From: Woeseiaceae bacterium
GTDB taxonomy: Bacteria > Pseudomonadota > Gammaproteobacteria > Steroidobacterales > Woeseiaceae
Assembly (NCBI GenBank): GCA_013138675.1
Contig: WTCH01000297.1
Span: forward strand, 1-5,209
DNA: 5,209 bases
Direction of reading: 5' to 3'
Under the pieces are notes generated by a model. It searched no databases. It was not told where the DNA came from and worked only from the letters and a program-made list of their open reading frames with translations. The position numbers and the translations under genes are program-made. Shown here piece by piece: positions 1 to 5,209 of the stretch (positions within the stretch are counted from its first letter, which is position 1; every line of letters starts with the position of its first letter).

Positions 1-371
1 TGGTAGATCGCCTGCCTGTGCCGCGCGCCTGTCGCGACCTCGGTCTGATCGTTGCGGAGTTTCATACGCACTGCCACCGCGCATTTGAATTGCGCGATGA
101 AACGGTCGTCAAACTGCTCGAAAAAACTGACGCTTTCCGGCGCCCGCAGCGATTCGAGCAATTTCTATGTGCGTGCGAGGCTGACGCTCGAGGACGGACA
201 GGATTCGAACTCCGCGATTACTCACAGGCAGCCCACTTGCGCGAGGCATTTGGCGCGGCGGCGGCTGTCGATGCCGGGAGTATTGCGAGCGACAATGACG
301 GTGACAAGATCCCGGAAGCAATTCGCGAAGCACGCATTCGAGCTGTTAGTGAGATCCGCCAGCGCGCCTAG
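1..371 (+). CDS. cca: Multifunctional CCA protein (tRNA nucleotidyltransferase), C-terminal part, 5' truncated by window edge
   Basis: The reading frame is open from base 3 to the TAG at 369-371, giving 122 residues of the C-terminal end of a bacterial CCA-adding enzyme. The family adds or repairs the 3' CCA end of tRNAs in the cytoplasm; the proteobacterial form also carries an HD phosphohydrolase domain. Recognition rests on a run of family-typical segments: LIVAEFHTHCHRAFEL near the start, then TVVKLLEKTDAFRRPQRFEQF, then CEADARGRTGFELRDY, matching the C-terminal region I know from E. coli Cca. The nucleotidyltransferase head and the HD motif would lie upstream and cannot be seen, so intactness is not established. 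The visible end looks complete, without frameshift. The gene converges with the barrel gene, the two TAG stops overlapping in CTAG. The nearby uppP fits the cca-bacA linkage of gammaproteobacteria. Confidence 0.93.
   Translation, partial: VDRLPVPRACRDLGLIVAEFHTHCHRAFELRDETVVKLLEKTDAFRRPQRFEQFLCACEADARGRTGFELRDYSQAAHLREAFGAAAAVDAGSIASDNDGDKIPEAIREARIRAVSEIRQRA
368..371. other. Overlapping convergent stop codons (CTAG)
   Basis: The TAG of cca on the + strand (369-371) and the TAG of the barrel gene on the - strand (370-368) share bases inside the palindrome CTAG. The convergent genes therefore overlap by four bases. I see no inverted repeat with a T-run here, so any terminator for either transcript must lie inside the opposite gene. 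Confidence 0.9.
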
Positions 372-1204
372 TCGCCGTAGAAGAACAGGAACAACGAGAA
401 GAACGTCACATCACCGTAAAGCTCCGAGTCGTCGTAACCGACGCCCAATTCAATATCTGTCCGGTCAGTCATCGGCATCAGGTAACGGACAGTGAGCGAT
501 CGGGTCCGTGACTCATCAAGAATACTTTCCCAGGTCGAAAGCTCGATGTCCCAGTTTTTCAAGCCGTGGTCGATGCTGAGCGACACGCTTGCGCGATGGT
601 CGACCAGGGTATTGATAAGGCTGAGTCGCGTTACCGAAAGGAGGCGGGCGGCATCCACATTCTCTACCGGCCGAAACGGGATACTGTAGTCATACTTGAT
701 TCCACGCAGTCGCAGGCTCGTATTCTCACTGGTCTCAAATCGGGCAGACGCACCGAACCCATTGGCATCGAACACGACACGCCGCGATGCGCGAAAATCT
801 GTGCTCGGAATGACGAAGTCGAAGTCCCTAAACTCGTACTCGAGCGATAGTGTGGCCGTGTCATTCCTATAGTAGACGGATGTTCGCCAGTCATTTGATT
901 CCAGAACATCGGAATCACCCCAGTACGCGGCACCAACGCGAATGCCGATTGGGTCGAAGAAATGGTCGAGTTCGACGTCCGCGTACAGCGTCTCGAGTTT
1001 ACGGCCGCTCACCAGATCCACCGAGCTTTTCGCAAGGCCCGCAGACAACCAGGTAGCCGGGCTAAGCCCAACACCACCGATGAGCGCGGCACTGAGTCCG
1101 CCGTCACTGTCGCTTTCCGCTCCGCCACCCATCATGAAGCCGTCGGCCGCAGGCGCCGATGCGCTTGCGAAAAGCAACAGAAGAAATGCTCTACATGAGC
1201 GCAT
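368..1204 (-). CDS. Hypothetical exported beta-barrel protein, probably outer membrane (278 aa)
   Basis: I do not recognise this family. Residues 1-20 look like a Sec signal peptide: a short Arg-containing start, a hydrophobic core (AFLLLLFASASA) and a small-residue end APAA before DG, so cleavage after about residue 20 is likely. The Cys at position 4 is not in a lipobox. The mature part has no hydrophobic helices; it is a series of alternating polar/apolar stretches with many Tyr, Trp and Phe, for example LETLYADVEL (70-79), IGIRVGAAYWG (86-96), TATLSLEYEF (116-125), ASVSLSID (205-212), DIELSTWES (219-227) and DIELGVGYDD (250-259). This is consistent with a barrel of roughly 12-16 strands. 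It ends in FFSLFLFFYGD, aromatic-rich but without the classical terminal Phe/Trp. The ATG at 1204 overlaps the end of uppP by 14 bases, with no clear Shine-Dalgarno, suggesting translational coupling. Function is unknown; a porin, a small-molecule channel or a structural barrel are all possible. Confidence 0.8.
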   Translation of the reverse strand: MRSCRAFLLLLFASASAPAADGFMMGGGAESDSDGGLSAALIGGVGLSPATWLSAGLAKSSVDLVSGRKLETLYADVELDHFFDPIGIRVGAAYWGDSDVLESNDWRTSVYYRNDTATLSLEYEFRDFDFVIPSTDFRASRRVVFDANGFGASARFETSENTSLRLRGIKYDYSIPFRPVENVDAARLLSVTRLSLINTLVDHRASVSLSIDHGLKNWDIELSTWESILDESRTRSLTVRYLMPMTDRTDIELGVGYDDSELYGDVTFFSLFLFFYGD

Positions 1205-1988
1205 AGAGAATTACCGCGGCAAGAATCATGCGGTAAATGGCGAACGGCAGCAGTCCAATTCGACTGACAAAACGCATGAAAAACTCAATGCTCAGGTAGG
1301 CGACGATGGCTGAAACGACGACGCCAATGGCGAGTTGCCCCCAGGGGACCGTCGCGTCCGTCCTCAGCAAGCCGATGAATGAGTACACGGAGGCCAGCAG
1401 GATGACCGGCACGGCAAGCAGGAATGAGAATCGAGCAGCGTCCTGACGCTCGAATCCGAGCGCCATGGCAGCCGTAATGGTTACGCCTGATCTCGACGTG
1501 CCCGGTACCAGGGCGAGCGCCTGGGCGACACCTATCAACACGGCATCCTTGATGCGAATTCCTGAAATATCCCGGTTGCGACGTCCCAGGCGGTCCGCCA
1601 GGATCATCAGGACCGCGTAGCCAGACAAAGTGAAGACTATGACAGCGGGGCTACGCAGATTGGCTTCAATCCAGTCGACAAACATGAGCCCCGCGAGCGC
1701 CGCGGGAATGGTGCCGAGAGCAATTCCCAGCGCCATGCGCGCTTCGGTTGTTACAACATTCGCACCCAGCACCTGAACACTACCGCGTAATAGAGCCAGA
1801 ATGTCCTTGCGAAAAAACAGCATGACCGCGATTAACGAGCCAAAATGAACGGCAACATCGAAGGCAAGGCCCTGGTCCGTCCAACCGAGAAATACGGGTA
1901 CGAGCACGAGATGCCCGGAACTCGAGATTGGTAGAAACTCTGTGAGTCCCTGCACAATGGCGAGAATGATAACTTGAAATTCAGTCAT
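1191..1988 (-). CDS. uppP: Undecaprenyl-diphosphatase UppP (BacA family)
   Basis: This 265-residue integral membrane enzyme hydrolyses undecaprenyl diphosphate to undecaprenyl phosphate, recycling the lipid carrier for peptidoglycan and other envelope glycans; overexpression of family members gives bacitracin resistance. Both family signatures are visible. The first is QGLTEFLPISSSGH at residues 13-26, the (E/Q)xxxE motif with Q13 and E17 followed by Ser23 and His26. The second is the PGTSRSG loop at 162-168 with Arg166. The rest is strongly hydrophobic with several membrane segments, and the length is normal for the family. The ATG at 1988 places the first motif at the usual distance from the N-terminus. 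It starts 3 bases after the methyltransferase TAA and its end overlaps the barrel gene, so it sits in the middle of an apparent operon. No strong ribosome binding site is seen before it. Gln in place of the first Glu of the E. coli enzyme is a known variation. Confidence 0.97.
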   Translation of the reverse strand: MTEFQVIILAIVQGLTEFLPISSSGHLVLVPVFLGWTDQGLAFDVAVHFGSLIAVMLFFRKDILALLRGSVQVLGANVVTTEARMALGIALGTIPAALAGLMFVDWIEANLRSPAVIVFTLSGYAVLMILADRLGRRNRDISGIRIKDAVLIGVAQALALVPGTSRSGVTITAAMALGFERQDAARFSFLLAVPVILLASVYSFIGLLRTDATVPWGQLAIGVVVSAIVAYLSIEFFMRFVSRIGLLPFAIYRMILAAVILYALM

Positions 1989-1991
1989 GGA

Positions 1992-3182
1992 TTAACCCAG
2001 TGAAGTCGTCCGGTCTCCGAACTCGAAGGCGGTTGGTGGTTGCAGATTTCCCCGGCTAATTCCGAGACATTTGAAGTTCTCGCCCATCTCTGCGGGCAAT
2101 GTCAATAATTTAATCTCCGCCGACAATTTCAGCTGTGCGTCGGTCGACAATTCGGCAAAATCGACAAGATATTTGTCGAGTCCGCCTCCTATCAGGAACT
2201 GGGCCTGTGTCACGAACCCGGCGATATCAAGCCCGTTGTCGACAGCCGCTTCCGCGACAGCGGTGAAATCGACCCACGATGTCAGATCCTGAATTCCCTG
2301 CAGGATCAGCGGATTGTCATGCGCGTGATGGCGAAAATGACAGCGTAGCCAACCTCCCGATCTGTCCGCTGCATAGTATTCGCGGCGGCTTGTCCCGTAG
2401 TCGAACAGGAACGCAGCCCCGTCCCGCAGTGTTCCACAAATATCCGCAGTCCATTGCGGGGCCGCGACGCACACTTCCGAGGCGTAGCCGTTGGGCAACG
2501 GCTGTCCGAGGAATGCCTCTATTTTCTCGACCGCCTCGATGAGCATGGTCGGGGCCTCCCTATCAACCAGGCCGAAGCCATCACCGTCTGTGACGACGCA
2601 AACCTGTGCGATGCCCTGTTCCCGTCGTATAAATCGTTCGACGGGCAGCGCATCCAGAACCTCGTTGGCGATGACAACGCCCGAAAAGTCCATTGGCAAC
2701 GCGTCCAGCCACTCGACGCTATTGAGTAGCTCTGGTACTTCACGACGTAGAAACGACTCCTGCCGTTCGCAAAGGTCCGCCGAAACCTCGAGGATCTTGT
2801 ATCCCCTCTCCGGTAGCGCGCCGGATTCGGCAAGGACCTTGAGGATGTCGGCCGCCAGCTTGCCGCTGCCGGCACCGACCTCGAGAATGCCGGGTGATTC
2901 GAGCTGTTTGAGAACCTCGACACACTGACGCGCCAGGATCGCCCCAAACAGTGATGATGTTTCCGGCGCGGTAACGAAGTCGCCGGCACCCCCGAATTTT
3001 GCACTCCCCGCACTGTAGTAGCCGAGTCCAGGCGCATACAGGCAATGGTGCATGTACTCGGCAAAACTGATCTGTCCGCCTGCGTCATGAATCCTGTCAC
3101 GAATGAAATCGACGACACGCTCACTGTGCAGCGCACGCTCGGTGTCCGCCTCCGGCAAGGATAATGTCTGCGCGTGTTGCAT
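1992..3182 (-). CDS. SAM-dependent methyltransferase, MidA/NDUFAF7 family (DUF185, COG1565)
   Basis: This 396-residue protein belongs to the class I methyltransferase family of mitochondrial NDUFAF7/MidA, which methylates an arginine of the NDUFS2 subunit during complex I assembly. The substrate of the bacterial members is not established, so no target is assigned. Family landmarks in order: ISFAEYMHHCLYAPGLGYYS (38-57), GDFVTAPETSSLFG (67-80), SAM-binding motif I ILEVGAGSGKLA (99-110), VVIANEVLDALPVERF (159-174), LFDYGTSRREYY (249-260) and RCHFRHHAHDNPL (270-282), followed by GIQDLTSWVDFTA. Length is close to that of relatives and no key segment is missing. The ATG at 3182 is the only plausible start near the conserved region. 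It lacks a good Shine-Dalgarno, and a TATAAA lies just ahead, so the message may have almost no leader. It is the first gene of the - strand set and is followed after 3 bases by uppP. Confidence 0.94.
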   Translation of the reverse strand: MQHAQTLSLPEADTERALHSERVVDFIRDRIHDAGGQISFAEYMHHCLYAPGLGYYSAGSAKFGGAGDFVTAPETSSLFGAILARQCVEVLKQLESPGILEVGAGSGKLAADILKVLAESGALPERGYKILEVSADLCERQESFLRREVPELLNSVEWLDALPMDFSGVVIANEVLDALPVERFIRREQGIAQVCVVTDGDGFGLVDREAPTMLIEAVEKIEAFLGQPLPNGYASEVCVAAPQWTADICGTLRDGAAFLFDYGTSRREYYAADRSGGWLRCHFRHHAHDNPLILQGIQDLTSWVDFTAVAEAAVDNGLDIAGFVTQAQFLIGGGLDKYLVDFAELSTDAQLKLSAEIKLLTLPAEMGENFKCLGISRGNLQPPTAFEFGDRTTSLG

Positions 3183-3222
3183 AATGTCGTCTTTATAACG
3201 CGAATTGATCCCAGGTTCTTCG
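3183..3222. promoter_or_regulatory. Divergent intergenic region with possible overlapping -10 elements
   Basis: Only 40 bases separate the start codons of the methyltransferase (-) and the pteridine reductase (+). The palindrome TTATAA at 3193-3198 gives TATAAC on the + strand (3194-3199) and TATAAA on the - strand (3197-3192), each five of six to the sigma70 -10 consensus. No good -35 match is present at 16-18 bases on either side, so promoter assignment is weak. If the - strand element is used, transcription would start within a few bases of the methyltransferase ATG. Promoters inside either coding sequence remain possible. Confidence 0.3.
3213..3215 (+). promoter_or_regulatory. Ribosome binding site deciding the pteridine reductase start
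   Basis: AGG in the context CCAGGT stands seven bases before the ATG at 3223. The alternative in-frame start, TTG at 3205, has no purine-rich Shine-Dalgarno ahead of it, so the ATG is preferred. Confidence 0.5.
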
Positions 3223-3975
3223 ATGTCGTCGCCAAACAGTCTTGATAATCACGTCGCTCTCATAACCGGTGCCGCACGACGCATCGGCGCCGCAATCGCA
3301 CGCACGCTCCATGCCCAGGGCGCCGATGTCGCGATTCACTATCGCGGGTCAGCCGAAGAAGCCGCCGACCTGACCGATGAACTCAATTCACAAAGGGCCG
3401 ACTCCGCAGCGTCCTATGCCGCTGACCTGACCGACATGGCAGGCCTGAACACACTCGTCGAGGAAGTCGTTGCCTGGCACAGCCGGCTCGATATTCTCGT
3501 CAATAACGCATCGAGTTTTTATCCGACGCCGGTCGGGGAAATTACCGAGGACCAGTGGGATGACCTCATTGGCACGAACCTCAAGGCTCCCTTGTTTCTT
3601 TCCCAGGCTGCGTTGCCGGCGTTGCGCGAAGCACGTGGGGTCATTATCAATATTGTCGACGTCCACTCACAGCGCCCGCTCAGGGACCACACCGTGTATG
3701 GGCCTTCCAAGGCCGGACTCGCGATGCTGACGCGCTCACTTGCTAAAGACCTGGCGCCGGAGGTGCGCGTGAACGGTGTATCGCCCGGCGCGATCCTGTG
3801 GCCGGAAAATGGCATGAGTGGCGCCACCAAGGATGCAATTCTCGAGCAGGTCCCGCTGGGGCGGCCGGGAACTCCGGATGACGTCGCTAACGCCGTGTTG
3901 TTTCTGGCCAAAGACGCAGACTACGTTACCGGCCAGATCATCGCGATCGACGGTGGACGCAGTGTTGGCTGGTAG
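3223..3975 (+). CDS. Pteridine reductase-type short-chain dehydrogenase/reductase
   Basis: This 250-residue classical SDR is most like pteridine reductases (PTR1/FolM group), which use NADPH to reduce dihydrobiopterin or dihydrofolate-type pterins in the cytoplasm. The nucleotide-binding motif is TGAARRIG (15-22), with the double Arg typical of PTR1, and HYR follows the second strand (39-41), fitting NADPH. NNAS is at 94-97. The catalytic set is Asp146, Tyr159 and Lys163; the spacings of 13 and 4 equal those of Leishmania PTR1 (Asp181, Tyr194, Lys198), and the usual SDR Ser is replaced by Asp in IINIVDVHSQ. VRVNGVSPGAILWPE and the terminal VTGQIIAIDGG segment complete the fold. The ATG at 3223 is chosen over TTG 3205 because of the AGG seven bases ahead and because VALITGA then sits at the usual N-terminal distance. 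The true substrate could be another carbonyl compound, but the signature favours pterins. Confidence 0.9.
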   Translation: MSSPNSLDNHVALITGAARRIGAAIARTLHAQGADVAIHYRGSAEEAADLTDELNSQRADSAASYAADLTDMAGLNTLVEEVVAWHSRLDILVNNASSFYPTPVGEITEDQWDDLIGTNLKAPLFLSQAALPALREARGVIINIVDVHSQRPLRDHTVYGPSKAGLAMLTRSLAKDLAPEVRVNGVSPGAILWPENGMSGATKDAILEQVPLGRPGTPDDVANAVLFLAKDADYVTGQIIAIDGGRSVGW

Positions 3976-3982
3976 CTACCAG
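3969..3982. repeat. Perfect 14-base palindrome over two abutting stop codons
   Basis: CTGGTAGCTACCAG is a perfect inverted repeat centred between the TAG of the pteridine reductase (3973-3975) and the TAG of the S41 peptidase on the other strand (3978-3976). Both genes end in Trp-stop (TGG TAG), which produces the symmetry. Flanking GG (3967-3968) and CC (3984-3985) can extend the stem past a one-base bulge. As RNA it could form a hairpin with an AGCT loop from either strand, but no T-run follows on either side, so intrinsic terminator function is not supported. Confidence 0.85.
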
Positions 3983-5209
3983 GCCCCTGCGAACTCGCGC
4001 CATGGCGGCCCACGCTGGTCTTCACCCGCTCGACCATCCAGCAATGCGGGCTTCGCCTGAACGGCAGATGCCGGCGCCGCGGGGCATGCTCCCGTTGCCA
4101 TGTAACTCACGGCCGCTACCATGTTGGGATCGGCCGCATCGCCCACCGCAAGATTAAGGTCATCAGCTGCAGGGCAGTCTGCTGGCAAACCGCCAAAATA
4201 GTCGCCGAGACCATCTGCATTGACGGTCTGAAACGCGGTCAGCCGCAGGATATTCCCGCAGAACTCGAACCCGACCTGCCCTACCGGCTTGCCGAAGGTT
4301 CGGTCACCGATAATGGCGACGTCGACATGCGACATCATTGAATTCGTCACCAGTTCGCTCGCTGAAGCAGTGCTTTGCGTCGCGATCACGACCAGCCGCG
4401 AGAGGCTGATTGAGTTTGCCAGTCGTGCGAATAATGCCTCGGTATCGTATTCCGCCGAACGGTCTGCGTTAAAGAGTGTCTGAGAAAACGTCAGGTTTTC
4501 GGCGACGGCGCCGCCGAGAAGATCGCCGAAGAGCTCTGCGGTGTTAACCAGCCCACCGCCGTTGTAGCGTAGATCGACAATGACATCGGTTACATCGTTG
4601 GCGCGAAAATCAGCGAATACCGTATCGAGCATCGAATCTGCCGTATTGATGAACGCCGATAGCTCCAGGTAGCCGATTGGCGGGCCACCCGCCGTCGGAA
4701 TCAGGCGCCACTGCGGCACCGGATTGATCGTTACAACGTTCTCTGACACGGACACAGTGAATTCCGTCACGCCGTCAATTTCGCGCAGGGTGAAGCTGAT
4801 CGTCGCCGCATCCAGTGCTGCAGCGATTCCTTCGGCCGCCTCAATCTCGGCTACCGAGCGCCCATCCAGAGCGACGATGCGCTGGCCGCGCGCAAATCCC
4901 GCAACGGCTGCAGGACTGCTGGCGAACACACGTGTCAGTCGCACATCATCCGCCGCGACACGACGCCAGCTAAATCCAAAACCCTGGTATTGGCCAGCGC
5001 CGAAGAACGCTGCGTCCGCGAACGCCGACCCGATGTAACTGTAATTGTCGAGCGGCTGAACCTCGATCAGGCTTGCAAGCAACTCGACGGGATCGTCGCA
5101 ATTGCTGACCTTGACCTTGTCAGGCAAGAGATCGTTCCACAGATACCAGTCGAGAGTTGCATCGCGAACAAATCGCTTCTGATCACCATTGGAACAGGAG
5201 TACTGACCA
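3976..5209 (-). CDS. S41-family serine protease (C-terminal-processing-peptidase type), 5' truncated by window edge
   Basis: The frame is open from the TAG at 3978-3976 to the right edge, giving 410 residues; an internal TTG at 5127 is not the start, because the upstream residues continue a typical S41 N-terminus (SCSNGDQKRFVRDATLDWYLWNDLLPD). A PDZ-like segment follows (about residues 75-125, with SPAAVAGFARGQRIVALDG). The protease core contains GYLELSAFI, VIVDLRYNGGG and STASASELVTNSM. The catalytic Ser of SASE is visible residue 282 and the Lys of TFGKPVGQ is residue 307; the 25-residue spacing equals that of E. coli Prc (Ser430/Lys455). Members are normally exported; a signal peptide or lipobox would be upstream and cannot be seen. 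The C-terminal part has Cys residues that could form disulfides, then a Pro/Ala-rich tail ending REFAGAW. Substrate is unknown. It converges on the pteridine reductase with no gap. Confidence 0.93.
   Translation of the reverse strand, partial: GQYSCSNGDQKRFVRDATLDWYLWNDLLPDKVKVSNCDDPVELLASLIEVQPLDNYSYIGSAFADAAFFGAGQYQGFGFSWRRVAADDVRLTRVFASSPAAVAGFARGQRIVALDGRSVAEIEAAEGIAAALDAATISFTLREIDGVTEFTVSVSENVVTINPVPQWRLIPTAGGPPIGYLELSAFINTADSMLDTVFADFRANDVTDVIVDLRYNGGGLVNTAELFGDLLGGAVAENLTFSQTLFNADRSAEYDTEALFARLANSISLSRLVVIATQSTASASELVTNSMMSHVDVAIIGDRTFGKPVGQVGFEFCGNILRLTAFQTVNADGLGDYFGGLPADCPAADDLNLAVGDAADPNMVAAVSYMATGACPAAPASAVQAKPALLDGRAGEDQRGPPWREFAGAW

Noticed and set aside
203..216. GGATTCGAAC, resembling the reverse complement of a tRNA T-loop
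   Set aside because: The flanking bases do not form the five-pair T stem, no acceptor or anticodon arm is present, and the stretch lies inside the well-supported cca frame, where it encodes part of the GRTGFEL segment.
109..333. 74-codon - strand open frame within the cca region
   Set aside because: It is antisense to the recognisable Cca C-terminus, and its Arg/Pro-rich translation has no features of a protein family.
942..1313. 123-codon + strand open frame across the barrel/uppP junction
   Set aside because: Low-complexity Ser/Pro/Ala translation opposite two supported genes; no ribosome binding site or recognisable motif.
3205..3222. TTG at 3205 as the start of the pteridine reductase
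   Set aside because: It adds six residues without family similarity and has no Shine-Dalgarno, whereas the ATG at 3223 has AGG at good spacing.
2519..3235. 238-codon open frame on the - strand overlapping the methyltransferase
   Set aside because: Its translation is Arg/Ser-rich, shows no domain, and is an out-of-frame shadow of a protein with clear family motifs.
5125..5127. TTG at 5127 as the start of the S41 protease
   Set aside because: The frame stays open to the window edge and the 27 upstream residues carry the conserved N-terminal segment of the family (FVRD...WYLWND), so the gene starts outside the window.

Overview
The window reads as a chromosomal housekeeping segment of a moderately GC-rich proteobacterium, most likely a gammaproteobacterium. 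The clues are a proteobacterial-type multifunctional CCA enzyme close to uppP (bacA) and a folate/pterin gene, which resembles the cca-bacA-folB neighbourhood of Escherichia coli, together with an outer-membrane-type beta-barrel protein. A closer taxonomic placement is not justified from the sequence alone. I see no phage, transposon, CRISPR array or RNA gene.

Layout: (1) The left edge carries the 3' end of cca on the + strand, ending at 371. (2) A compact three-gene set on the - strand is read from 3182 down to 368: a MidA/NDUFAF7-family methyltransferase, undecaprenyl-diphosphatase (uppP), then an unrecognised exported beta-barrel protein. The first two are 3 bases apart and the last two overlap by 14 bases, so a single transcript with coupled translation is likely. 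(3) A 40-base divergent gap (3183-3222) separates this set from a + strand pteridine-reductase-type SDR (3223-3975). (4) The right part is a - strand S41 (C-terminal-processing-type) peptidase whose 5' end lies beyond the window.

The genes fall into three groups: RNA maturation (cca), envelope work (UppP recycles the lipid carrier for peptidoglycan and other glycans, the barrel is presumably in the outer membrane, and the S41 protease is presumably periplasmic) and small-molecule or protein modification (pteridine reductase, MidA). No shared pathway is evident beyond the envelope theme of uppP and the barrel gene. Coding density is extreme: both convergent junctions have TAG stops that overlap or abut, and the only true gap longer than a few bases is the 40-base divergent region. 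The least explained item is the 278-residue barrel protein translationally linked to uppP. I found no convincing evidence of a novel multi-gene system.
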